From contig NZ_JAAVUY010000005.1 in assembly GCF_018449695.1 (NCBI RefSeq), forward strand, positions 248,001 to 312,000: DNA of 64,000 nucleotides, read 5' to 3'. The notes under the pieces were generated by a model. The model had not been told where the DNA came from. It ran no database searches and saw only the letters and a program-made list of their open reading frames with translations. The position numbers and the translations under genes were made by a program. Source of the DNA: Bradyrhizobium sp. dw_411. GTDB lineage: Bacteria > Pseudomonadota > Alphaproteobacteria > Rhizobiales > Xanthobacteraceae. Positions 49,463-56,867 of this stretch are shown piece by piece (the stretch's first letter is position 1; every line of letters starts with the position of its first letter).

Positions 49463-51232
49463 GTGCACTTGAGCACTCATGAAATACCGGGTTCAGGCAC
49501 TGTGACATCTTTCGGACGTGTGATTTCGGTGCGTGGATCCCTTGCACGCGTTGGCCTTCTGGCAGCAAACCAGATGGGCCTCTCGGCGGTGCGGGCCACC
49601 GTCGGCCGGTTCGTCAGTATCCGCTGCGCGAATTCCACCCTTGTCGCCATGATCACCGAAGTGTCCTGCGAGAACTTGCCGGCTTCCGACGAGTACATCG
49701 CCAGCGCCTCGGTCGATTTGCTCGGCGAAATCTTCGGCGGACCGGAGCGCACCAAATTCCAGCGCGGCGTCACCAACTACCCGACCATCGGCGATACCGT
49801 GGACCTGATCACCAATCAGGAACTCCGCACGGTTTACGCCCCGACCGGATCGGACCAGATCCATATCGGCACCCTGCAGCAGGATCCTTCGGTGCTGGCC
49901 TATGTCGATGTCGAGGAAATGCTCTCGAAGCACTTCGCCGTTCTCGGCTCGACCGGCGTCGGTAAATCGACCGGCGTTTCGCTGCTGCTGAATGAAATCC
50001 TGCAAGCCCGGCCGAACCTCCGGGTTTTCCTGCTCGACGTGCATAACGAATATGGCCGCTGCTTCGGCGACCGCGCGCTGGTTCTCAATCCGCGCAATCT
50101 GAAACTGCCGTTCTGGTTGTTCAATTTCGAGGAAATCGTCGACGTGCTGTTCGCCGGCCGGCCCGGCGTGCCCGAGGAACTCGACATTCTCGCCGAAGTC
50201 ATTCCGATGGCGAAGGGAATCTACACGCAGTACCAGAATGCCGACCGGCTTGGATTGAAACGCATCGATCCCAAGACCATCGCCTATACCGTCGATACAC
50301 CGGTACCCTTTCGCCTGGTCGATCTGATCTCGCTGATCGACGAGCGCATGGGCAAGCTCGAAAACCGCTCCTCGCGCATCATCTATCACAAATTGATCTC
50401 GCGCATCGAGACCGTGCGCAACGATCCGCGCTACGCCTTCATGTTCGACAACGCCAATGTCGGCGGCGACACCATGGCGGAAGTCATCAGCTATCTGTTC
50501 CGGCTGCCGGCCAACGGCAAGCCGATGACCATCATGCAACTGGCCGGCTTCCCCGCCGAAGTCGTCGATTCCGTGGTCTCGGTGCTGTGCCGGATGGCGT
50601 TCGATTTCGGGCTATGGAGCGACGGCGCCTCGCCGCTGCTGTTCGTCTGCGAAGAAGCGCATCGCTATGCATCGGCCGACCGCAACATCGGTTTCGGCCC
50701 GACCCGCAAGGCGATCTCGCGCATCGCCAAGGAAGGCCGCAAATACGGCGTCTATCTTGGCCTGATCACGCAGCGCCCCGCCGAACTCGACGCCACCATC
50801 ATCTCCCAGTGCAACACGCTGTTTGCGATGCGGCTCGCCAACGACCGCGACCAGGCGCTGTTGCGCTCGGCGGTCTCGGACGCCGCGGCCAATCTGTTGT
50901 CGTTCGTCCCCTCGCTCGGCACCCGCGAAGTGCTCGCCTTCGGTGAAGGCGTGGCATTGCCGACGCGGTTGCGCTTCAAGGAAGTGCCGATTCACCAATT
51001 GCCGCGCAGCGACTCCGCGACCTCGACGATACCGTCGGCCGCCGGTCACGACACGCATTTCGTCAGCGCCGTGCTGGAACGCTGGCGCGGCGCCACCTCG
51101 CACCGCGACGTGCCCAACGATCCCAGCATCAACGAACGGCCGGCCGCGCGCACGATCGAAGCGCCGATGCTGCAGCCGTCGCTGGGCCTCGATCCCGATC
51201 GCTTCTCGCTGCTGAAGAAGCCGCTGCGGTAG
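49463..51232 (+). CDS. HerA-type ATPase (DUF87) DNA translocase/helicase
   Basis: 589 residues with a GTG start at 49463; GTG at 49502 is an alternative. N-terminal HAS-barrel-like region (GTVTSFGRVISVRGSLARVG), then a P-loop VLGSTGVGKSTG at 160-171, Walker B region LLFVCEEAHRYAS near 390 and the arginine-finger and QRP region LGLITQRPAELDATIISQCN. Family members form hexameric rings that pump DNA, in archaea with NurA nuclease for end resection. No NurA, DNA-phosphorothioation or defence genes are adjacent, so the bacterial role remains open. Confidence 0.88.
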   Translation: MHLSTHEIPGSGTVTSFGRVISVRGSLARVGLLAANQMGLSAVRATVGRFVSIRCANSTLVAMITEVSCENLPASDEYIASASVDLLGEIFGGPERTKFQRGVTNYPTIGDTVDLITNQELRTVYAPTGSDQIHIGTLQQDPSVLAYVDVEEMLSKHFAVLGSTGVGKSTGVSLLLNEILQARPNLRVFLLDVHNEYGRCFGDRALVLNPRNLKLPFWLFNFEEIVDVLFAGRPGVPEELDILAEVIPMAKGIYTQYQNADRLGLKRIDPKTIAYTVDTPVPFRLVDLISLIDERMGKLENRSSRIIYHKLISRIETVRNDPRYAFMFDNANVGGDTMAEVISYLFRLPANGKPMTIMQLAGFPAEVVDSVVSVLCRMAFDFGLWSDGASPLLFVCEEAHRYASADRNIGFGPTRKAISRIAKEGRKYGVYLGLITQRPAELDATIISQCNTLFAMRLANDRDQALLRSAVSDAAANLLSFVPSLGTREVLAFGEGVALPTRLRFKEVPIHQLPRSDSATSTIPSAAGHDTHFVSAVLERWRGATSHRDVPNDPSINERPAARTIEAPMLQPSLGLDPDRFSLLKKPLR

Positions 51233-51266
51233 CGATCGCACCAGGAGCCTTCCATCTTGTAGCGAC

Positions 51267-51351
51267 CGTCATTGCGAGCGCCAGCGAAGCAATCCATCTC
51301 AACACAAAGAAAGCGTGGATTGCTTCGTCGCTTTCGCTCCTCGCAATGACG
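51267..51351. repeat. Palindromic repeat family A (copy 2)
   Basis: CGTCATTGCGAGCGCCAGCG at the left and GCTCCTCGCAATGACG at the right, with GAAGCAATCCA and TGGATTGCTTC internal arms. Immediately after the HerA gene; also plausible as its terminator. Confidence 0.85.
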
Positions 51352-51381
51352 TTCAGGCATTGTTTTGCAATGACCTCAGCG

Positions 51382-51469
51382 CGTAGGATGGGTGGAGCGC
51401 AGCGATACCCATCATGACATGACAAGTCCGTTAGATGATGGGTTTCGCAAGGGCTCAACCCATCCTACG
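51382..51469. repeat. Palindromic repeat family C (copy 3), array unit 1
   Basis: CGTAGGATGGGTGGAGCGCA at the left and CTCAACCCATCCTACG at the right. Stands 55 bases ahead of the first small ORF of the array. Confidence 0.9.
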
Positions 51470-51524
51470 GGCTACAAAATGATACGGTTCAGAATAGCAA
51501 ATGCAATCGAGAGCCCGGAACGAT

Positions 51525-51857
51525 ATGAAAAACATTCAAATTATTGATGGCGCTTTGAACTGCACCTTCAGCTTTTTCCAAGCGACGGACGAAGAGTTTT
51601 TGTTGCTTTTCCCTGCCCCCCGCCAGGATATTCAATATGCCGAAGATATCCCTGATCTGCCTATGCAAGAGGAGATCAATGCAGCCTTACAGCGGATTTG
51701 GGAGCGCCCGCTAAAAAAACAGGATGTCCAAGGAGTTCATGGAACTTTATTTTACCAGCTCGAAAGGTACAGAAAAACTTACCGTGAGAAGCGAGAAGAA
51801 ACGGTTGATCCCAGCGCCATTAATCCAGCGCAACGCCGACTCTTTGGTATTTCGTGA
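51525..51857 (+). CDS. Hypothetical protein, array cargo 1
   Basis: 110 residues starting MKNIQIIDGALNCTFSFFQA; an ATG at 51501 is less likely because GGAA lies just before 51525. Acidic middle (DIQYAEDIPDLPMQEE) and a basic C-terminal half containing GVHGTLFYQLERYRKTYREK. No membrane segment or signal peptide. From memory, similar small proteins recur in rhizobia beside unrelated genes; no function is known to me. Base composition is clearly AT-richer than the flanking HerA gene. It occupies the first of three equivalent slots behind family C repeats, each with a different small ORF. Confidence 0.7.
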   Translation: MKNIQIIDGALNCTFSFFQATDEEFLLLFPAPRQDIQYAEDIPDLPMQEEINAALQRIWERPLKKQDVQGVHGTLFYQLERYRKTYREKREETVDPSAINPAQRRLFGIS

Positions 51858-51904
51858 GATACGAGCGGAGCCAGAGGATAGCTCGAGCGCTTGCGATACC
51901 CATC

Positions 51905-52104
51905 GTGTCGTCACGTTTTGGCTGGAGCATGCTGGTGTGCCCAGCTATCGTCGCAGCTTTGTTTGGCAGAGGGTATAATCCTCGCGCGAAAACGCGATAA
52001 ATTCGATAAGCTCTCGGCGACCGCATCACGCGGCAGCCGGAATCCCTTCATGACCCAGCCGATTGCAAAACGTTTCCCCGTCCCCTCCATCGATACCCTC
52101 CCAG
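51905..52104 (+). repeat. Array direct repeat R1 (degenerate promoter + gene 5' end)
   Basis: Diverged copy of the promoter region and first ~19 codons of the peroxidase-like gene at 53854. Preserved blocks include the CGAAAACGCGAT stretch, CCGCATCACGCGGCAGCCGG ahead of the ATG, and the first codons. The preceding bases (GAGCGCTTGCGATACCCATC) are half of a family C repeat. Confidence 0.75.
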
Positions 52105-52106
52105 CG
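52050..52106 (+). pseudogene. Truncated 5' fragment of the peroxidase-like gene (copy 1)
   Basis: Reads MTQPIAKRFPVPSIDTLP, matching the first 18 residues of the intact gene at 53854 apart from two substitutions, then runs into a family C repeat and stops at 52142. It cannot encode a functional enzyme. It keeps the start codon and leader. Confidence 0.8.
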
Positions 52107-52184
52107 CGTAGGATGGGTGGAGCGCAGCGATACCCATCATGACATGACAAGTCCGCTAGATGATGGGTTTCGCAAGGGCTCAGC
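52107..52184. repeat. Palindromic repeat family C (copy 4), right arm truncated, array unit 2
   Basis: Intact left arm CGTAGGATGGGTGGAGCGCA and middle, but the terminal ACCCATCCTACG of the right arm is missing. Confidence 0.85.
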
Positions 52185-52269
52185 TACAACCCGACTCCGG
52201 CTATACCCAATACTTCGGTTCAATTCCAGTATCCGGTCATGGGGACGGGGCCTTGACGGAGTATCTAAG

Positions 52270-52737
52270 ATGTTTGGCTATTCGGCTATAAATTTGCCCA
52301 TGACACGCTGTGTGCATTTCGTAAAAAACCGTGAGATCGACGGATCCGAATGGCACCTAGTTGATGCAGGCGTTAAGGAGGGTGTGAAATTTGTGTATTG
52401 GAATTATTTGCACGGTGGAAGCGGATCCGTCACTATCGCAGACCCGCTTGCAAGAGCACTAGAACTCACGCACACTCCGTATGGCAGAGCTCCCTGGATC
52501 GAATTCTTGGACGATTTAATCACTCTCGCTTATCGTCATGGGGGACTGGTGATTATCGTTGATCGCGCAGACGTCCTGTTGCGCGAAAGACCAGACGACC
52601 TGTTTAATTTGATCGAGGCGTTTCTAGTCCAATTTCATCATTGGTACGACCACGAAAAACCATGTCATCTATGTTTTCAAATGGAAGAGAACCCTTCCGT
52701 GCGACAGCTATTCGTTCCCAATACCAACAAAGTTTGA
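52270..52737 (+). CDS. Hypothetical protein, array cargo 2 (possible barstar-like)
   Basis: 155 residues; the ATG at 52270 has GGAG eight bases upstream, better than the in-frame ATG at 52300. Alternating strands and helices end in the pattern APWIEFLDDLITLAYRHGGL, VIIVDRADVLLRERPDDLFN and LIEAFLVQFHHWYDHEKPCH. This order (Trp-x-FLDDL, hydrophobic strand, DADxLL, long helix) is reminiscent of barstar-type immunity proteins, which is a weak, fold-level impression. No signal peptide. AT-richer than neighbours, indicating a foreign origin. It lies 85 bases after a truncated family C repeat. Confidence 0.7.
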   Translation: MFGYSAINLPMTRCVHFVKNREIDGSEWHLVDAGVKEGVKFVYWNYLHGGSGSVTIADPLARALELTHTPYGRAPWIEFLDDLITLAYRHGGLVIIVDRADVLLRERPDDLFNLIEAFLVQFHHWYDHEKPCHLCFQMEENPSVRQLFVPNTNKV

Positions 52738-52745
52738 TTCAAGCG

Positions 52746-52779
52746 CGTAGGATGGGTGGAGCGCTTGCGATACCCATCA
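52746..52779. repeat. Half copy of family C repeat after cargo 2
   Basis: CGTAGGATGGGTGGAGCGCT then TGCGATACCCATC, the left half only. An equivalent half (about 51886-51904) follows cargo 1 and a shorter remnant (GCGTAGGAACTACG, about 53670) follows cargo 3. Confidence 0.75.
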
Positions 52780-52780
52780 C

Positions 52781-53032
52781 GTCGTGGCTTCGCCGTTAGA
52801 GCTTGCTGGTATAACCGGCTGTCGTCGTAACCCCACTCCCGGAGGCCGCCCAACGGCGAATTGGCCAAAGGCATAATGCCCCACTCCGTTCGAAAACGCG
52901 ATAGGATCGTCGCTAACCGCATCACGCGGCAGCCGGAATCCTCCCATGAGCCAGCCGATCGCCAAACGCTTCCCCGCTCCTCCCATCGACACCCTGCCCG
53001 AAGACATCCGCACCCGCCTGCTCGCGGTGCAG
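52781..53032 (+). repeat. Array direct repeat R2 (252 bp)
   Basis: Near-identical to R3 (53689-53940), which is the promoter and 5' end of the intact peroxidase-like gene; both are 252 bases. The first 72 bases (52781-52852 and 53689-53760) are identical. The copy ends at codon 29 of the gene and joins a family C repeat. Confidence 0.9.
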
Positions 53033-53034
53033 CG
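52946..53034 (+). pseudogene. Truncated 5' fragment of the peroxidase-like gene (copy 2)
   Basis: Starts MSQPIAKRFPAPPIDTLPED and follows the intact protein to residue 29 (LLAVQ), then reads through a family C repeat to a stop at 53150-53152. That stop is only six bases before the ATG of cargo 3, so the chimeric short frame could couple translation to it. Confidence 0.8.
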
Positions 53035-53122
53035 CGTAGGATGGGTGGAGCGCAGCGATACCCATCATGACATGACCAGTCCGCTAGATGATGGGTTTCG
53101 CAAGGGCTCAACCCATCCTACG
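53035..53122. repeat. Palindromic repeat family C (copy 5), array unit 3
   Basis: CGTAGGATGGGTGGAGCGCA at the left and CTCAACCCATCCTACG at the right; nearly identical to the copy at 51382-51469. Confidence 0.9.
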
Positions 53123-53158
53123 GGCTGCTCGGTAAGATGGGGGGATAATTGAGTTCCG

Positions 53159-53644
53159 ATGGGATCTAATCTGACGTCCAGTCATCTTTGGCCGACCTCA
53201 GTAAATGAGCTAACGCTCATTTTTCGAGATGCGCTGTTGGCACTAATTCCGATAGCTGATCGCGCTCGCATGCAATGGCGAGAACCAAAGAACTACGATG
53301 ATTGGGACTTGATAGCTCAATCGCTTTTTCAGTCGATCGTGGTGAGCTCGCTTGCACACGCTGAGCCACTGCAACCTTCATATAGGCTTCCAATATATGA
53401 TGCCAGAATAGCAGACTACTCGGAAAGTAGTTTTCTAAGCACCTCTGCAGGTCCAACCGATCTTGCGTTTGTTTGTTTCGAAACTGATCAGTCACCTTTT
53501 GACTCAGCTGTGTTCGCGCGCTTGGACACTACTGGAAAAGTTATTCAGCTTGAACGTGAGAAAGTTGAACGCGTCTATTTTGTATTGTCCAGTCGTTCAA
53601 CTGGATCAGTTGTTGTACAGGATAGCGTTCAAGTAGATTTATAA
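53159..53644 (+). CDS. Hypothetical protein, array cargo 3
   Basis: 161 residues, MGSNLTSSHLWPTSVNELTL at the start. Predicted alpha helix with acidic residues (NYDDWDLIAQSLFQSIVVSS), then a beta-rich part (PTDLAFVCFETDQSPFDSAV, KVERVYFVLSS). No signal peptide or membrane span. Its composition is strikingly AT-rich for this genome, with codons such as ATA, AGA and TTA, pointing to recent acquisition. It is 36 bases after a family C repeat and 6 bases after the stop of the chimeric gene fragment. The compact alpha/beta form and context would suit an immunity-type protein, but no toxin gene is visible. Confidence 0.75.
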   Translation: MGSNLTSSHLWPTSVNELTLIFRDALLALIPIADRARMQWREPKNYDDWDLIAQSLFQSIVVSSLAHAEPLQPSYRLPIYDARIADYSESSFLSTSAGPTDLAFVCFETDQSPFDSAVFARLDTTGKVIQLEREKVERVYFVLSSRSTGSVVVQDSVQVDL

Positions 53645-53688
53645 AATTGCGAAAATTGCGGTGACGGCGCGTAGGAACTACGGCGCCA

Positions 53689-53940
53689 GTCGTGGCTTCG
53701 CCGTTAGAGCTTGCTGGTATAACCGGCTGTCGTCGTAACCCCACTCCCGGAGGCCGCCCATGGCGAATTGGCCAAAGGCATAATCCTCCACTCCGTTCGA
53801 AAACGCGATAGGATCGCCCGGTGACCGCATCACGCGGCAGCCCGGAATCCCCCATGACCCAGCCAGTTGCAAAACGTTTCCCCGTTCCCTCCCTCGACAC
53901 CCTGCCCGAGGACATCCGCACCCGGCTGCTCGCGGTGCAG
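53689..53940 (+). repeat. Array direct repeat R3 (promoter and 5' end of intact gene)
   Basis: Parental-looking copy of R2, continuing into the complete gene. The non-coding part (53689-53853) presumably contains the promoter. Confidence 0.9.
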
Positions 53941-54432
53941 GAAAAGTCCGGGTTCATTCCGAACGTGTTTTTGACGCTGGCGTACCGGCCGGACGAGTTT
54001 CGCGCGTTCTTTGCCTATCACGACGCGCTGATGGACAAGGAAGGCGGCCTGACCAAGGCCGAGCGCGAGATGATCGTGGTGGCGACCTCGAGCGCCAACC
54101 AGTGCCATTATTGCGTGATCGCGCATGGTGCGATCCTGCGCATCCGGGCGAAGAATCCGCAAATCGCCGACCAGATCGCGATCAATTACCGCAAGGCCGA
54201 CATCACGCCCCGCCAGAAAGCGATGCTCGATTTCGCGATGAAGGTGAGCGCGCAGGCGCACACAGTTTCCGAGCAGGATTTTGCTGACGTGGCCAGCCAC
54301 GGATTCAGCGACGACGACATCTGGGATATCGCCGCGATCGCGGCGTTCTTTGCGCTGTCGAACCGGATGGCCAACGTGACGGCGATGCGTCCGAACGACG
54401 AATTTTATCTGATGGGGCGGTTGCCGAAGTAG
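53854..54432 (+). CDS. Peroxidase-related carboxymuconolactone-decarboxylase family protein (AhpD-like)
   Basis: 192 residues; the ATG at 53854 (MTQPVAKRFPVPSLDTLPED) is conserved in both truncated copies upstream. The AhpD-type redox motif is complete in NQCHYCVIAHG (C-x2-C-x3-H, about residues 87-95), with the preceding catalytic acid in LTKAEREMIVVATSS. Such proteins reduce peroxides with thiols or protect against nitrosative stress. Cytoplasmic. Its promoter and first codons have been duplicated twice upstream with small ORFs between. Confidence 0.92.
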   Translation: MTQPVAKRFPVPSLDTLPEDIRTRLLAVQEKSGFIPNVFLTLAYRPDEFRAFFAYHDALMDKEGGLTKAEREMIVVATSSANQCHYCVIAHGAILRIRAKNPQIADQIAINYRKADITPRQKAMLDFAMKVSAQAHTVSEQDFADVASHGFSDDDIWDIAAIAAFFALSNRMANVTAMRPNDEFYLMGRLPK

Positions 54433-54469
54433 AGCGGATTGCTTGGCGCGTTTTTCACTTTAATCGCTT

Positions 54470-54568
54470 CATCCTTCGAGAAGGCGCTGCGCGCCTCCTC
54501 AGGATGAGGACCGAGCCCCGGGACCCTCATGGTGAGGAGCGCGGCAACGCCGCGCGTCTCGAACCATC
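54470..54568. repeat. Palindromic repeat family E (copy 3)
   Basis: CATCCTTCGAGAAGGCGCTG and CCTCCTCAGGATGAGG, then CTCATGGTGAGGAGCGCGG with CGCGCGTCTCGAACCAT. Located between convergent genes. Confidence 0.8.
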
Positions 54569-54613
54569 AGGCACAGGAGAAAGAGCAACGACTCGAGCAA
54601 CCCTCACCCCGCT

Positions 54614-55240
54614 TTAATCGTCCGACGCGGGTCCGCACCAGCCGGGCAAGTAAACCGCGTCCTTGCTTCTCGCGAGCACCAGGGCTTTTTCCATGGCTTT
54701 TGAAAAATCCTGGTTTACGCTCTTGGCCGTCATCCGGCGGCGCAGGAAATCGGCCCACAGGAATTCGCTGAACGGCGTGGTGTCCTTGGCGAAGCCGCCG
54801 GCGCGGCGCAATTCGCCGGCGAGGCTGCGGAACGGATCGTCCTTGAGATCGGTGACCGACTTCGGGATATCCTTGAAGTGCCGGCGCTCGCCCTTGGCGT
54901 CATAGGGATAGACCCAGCGCTTATTGTCCATCACGCCCCAGAACGCATCGCGCTGGACCATGGTGAGATCGCCGATCACGGTCACCAAAATGTCCTTCAC
55001 GCCTTCGTCGTGCAGTGCGCGCGCCAGATGATGATGATCGACGACGTAATAGCGTTCGTCCGGTCCCTTGACCACCGGGATCATGTGCTTGCCCAGCGTC
55101 TTCGCCTGCTTTTTCGCCGATTTGGTCTCCCGCCAGCGCTTGCGCTTTTCCTTGACCTCCCGCAGTCCGACGGTCATCTGGGTCGGACGCAAAGAGAGAA
55201 TTGGAATCGGCTTGATCAATGGTTCGCGCGTATTCGACAT
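54614..55240 (-). CDS. ParB-like nuclease-fold protein (ParBc_2 family)
   Basis: 208 residues from the ATG at 55240 (MSNTREPLIKPIPILSLRPT); the frame reaches 55369 without support. The ParB/sulfiredoxin-like core includes LRPTQMTVGLREVKEK, HMIPVVKGPDERYYVVDHHH LARAL and VTVIGDLT. The triple His of VDHHH is typical of this subfamily, which is distinct from chromosome-segregation ParB and often a lone cytoplasmic protein of unknown role. Divergent from the potassium channel gene. Confidence 0.85.
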   Translation of the reverse strand: MSNTREPLIKPIPILSLRPTQMTVGLREVKEKRKRWRETKSAKKQAKTLGKHMIPVVKGPDERYYVVDHHHLARALHDEGVKDILVTVIGDLTMVQRDAFWGVMDNKRWVYPYDAKGERRHFKDIPKSVTDLKDDPFRSLAGELRRAGGFAKDTTPFSEFLWADFLRRRMTAKSVNQDFSKAMEKALVLARSKDAVYLPGWCGPASDD

Positions 55241-55462
55241 GACTTGAACCTCTGCCTTGAAACCCCGGTACGTGATCGCCAAAAATGCCTCTGCAATCTC
55301 CGCGATTATGGCATGATGGCGCGCGCGATCAAATGGCTTTACTTGTAGCAAAACAAGCCAAAATGGCATCGGTTTTGCGTCTGGCTACGCTCTTGACGAT
55401 CAGGCGCGCACGATCTCCTAATCCGTTCACGCGCAGGAGATATACACAAGAGAACAGGCAAG

Positions 55463-56347
55463 ATGGTCCAAAGCCAAAACGGGCGAAATTCGAAAACGCG
55501 GGTGGTCCGGTTTGGCAGCCGCGAGATCGTCACCGAAGGCCTTCATCTCACCTTCTGGGGAGATATCAGCCATCGCTGCATGACCGCCTCATGGCCGGCC
55601 TTCATCGGCGGCGCCGTGCTGGTGTTCATCGTCTTCAACGTGATTTTCGCCTCGTTCTACTGGCTCGGCAATCAGCCGATCTCGAACGTCCCTGCCGGCG
55701 ATTATATCGACTATGTCTATTTCAGCATCGAGACGCTTTCGACCGCCGGTTACGGCGACATGCATCCGCAGACCCATTACGGACATTTCATCGCCGCGGT
55801 GGAGCTGTTTACGGGCATCTTTTCGATGTCGTTGATGACAGGACTGATCTTTGCCCGGTTCTCGCGGCCCAATGCGCGGCTGTTGTTCGCCGAACACCCG
55901 GTCATTTCCATCCACGAAGGCAAACCGACCCTGATGCTTCGCCTGGCCAATGAGCGTCACAACATCATCAGCAATGCCACAGCCAAATTGTGGTTGTTCA
56001 AGAACATGGTGAGCATGGAAGGTGAGCAGCTACGCCGGTTTTTCGAACTGCCATTGACGCAAAACCAGAATCCCGGTCTGGCGATCAGTTGGACGCTGTA
56101 TCATGTGATCGACGAGAACAGCCCGCTGTACCAGATCAATGCGGAAGACCTCGCGAAGTTAAAGGCCGCACTCGCCGTCGTGGTGTCCGGTTATGATGTT
56201 GTTGCAGCGCAAACCATTCTCGGCCGCAGGGCCTACGAACATTACGAGATCCGGTTCGGGCACCGCTACGCGGATATCATCCGCACCTCGGAAGATGGCC
56301 GGCTTCGAATCGACTATGGCCGGTTCCATGAGACTTTGGAGGGATAG
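55463..56347 (+). CDS. Inward-rectifier-type potassium channel (KirBac family)
   Basis: 294 residues. Residues ~45-68 and ~105-128 form the two membrane helices. Between them is the pore with the selectivity filter TAGYGDM (residues 94-100; canonical T-x-GYG). The C-terminal half (from ARLLFAEHPVISIHEGKPTL) is the cytoplasmic immunoglobulin-like Kir domain, including LMLRLANERHNIIS and TLYHVIDENSPLYQI. It would form a tetramer conducting K+, gated by the cytoplasmic domain. Stands alone. Confidence 0.93.
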   Translation: MVQSQNGRNSKTRVVRFGSREIVTEGLHLTFWGDISHRCMTASWPAFIGGAVLVFIVFNVIFASFYWLGNQPISNVPAGDYIDYVYFSIETLSTAGYGDMHPQTHYGHFIAAVELFTGIFSMSLMTGLIFARFSRPNARLLFAEHPVISIHEGKPTLMLRLANERHNIISNATAKLWLFKNMVSMEGEQLRRFFELPLTQNQNPGLAISWTLYHVIDENSPLYQINAEDLAKLKAALAVVVSGYDVVAAQTILGRRAYEHYEIRFGHRYADIIRTSEDGRLRIDYGRFHETLEG

Positions 56348-56459
56348 ACCTCACCCTTTGGATGGATGGATTTTAGCGTCTCTGCCATGTCAACATTTTC
56401 TGGGAGACGCGTCGCAAGCGTGCTAATTTGGAAATCACGATGTCCCGGAGCTGGCAACA

Positions 56460-56867
56460 GTGAAGACCCAGCGGCCCATTATTTCGGCCTCTTCGGATGA
56501 CGAGCACCGCGTGCTCCAATTCCGGCCGCGCGCGCAAACCCATACATCGGGCTCCCATACTCTGGGCTCCCATACACCCGGCTCCCATACGTCAGGCTCC
56601 CCTATGCCGGGCCAGATCAGAAACCTGATCGACCCGATCGAACAAGGCGGCCTGGCCAGGGATTTATCGCATTACGAACGCGACCGGGAAGAACCGGACG
56701 ATTATCGCCACCGCATGCTCGCGAACATCGCGGCCTTTGCCTTTACCGTGGCCCTGATCTCGATCGGCATCTGGCTCGCCATGAGTATCGCGAGCCTGCG
56801 CCGGACCCAGGACTGCGTACTGATGGGGCTGCGCGACTGCGTGCGCATTTCCTCCCCTCGTACCTAG
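56460..56867 (+). CDS. Small membrane protein with GSHT repeats
   Basis: 135 residues with a GTG start (MKTQRPIISASSDDEHRVLQ). Residues ~27-51 are a short tandem repeat of SGSHTLGSHTPGSHT type encoded by four to five near-identical 15-base units (56550-56612). One membrane span follows at about 88-111 (IAAFAFTVALISIGIWLAMS). A C-terminal Cys pair (DCVLMGLRDC) is notable. The spacer repeat could vary in number between strains. The anchored C-terminal half resembles small bradyrhizobial membrane proteins; function unknown. Confidence 0.7.
   Translation: MKTQRPIISASSDDEHRVLQFRPRAQTHTSGSHTLGSHTPGSHTSGSPMPGQIRNLIDPIEQGGLARDLSHYERDREEPDDYRHRMLANIAAFAFTVALISIGIWLAMSIASLRRTQDCVLMGLRDCVRISSPRT

Noticed and set aside
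49172..49480. Possible small minus-strand gene before HerA
   Set aside because: Only the last 35 residues look protein-like and no ribosome-binding site or neighbour supports it.
51382..53940. CRISPR-like interpretation of the repeated units
   Set aside because: Repeats are about 250 bases with gene-sized spacers and no cas genes; not a CRISPR array.
51267..54568. Integron or insertion-sequence interpretation of the array
   Set aside because: No integrase, no transposase, no attC-like site with the expected features, and no terminal inverted repeats with target duplication were seen.
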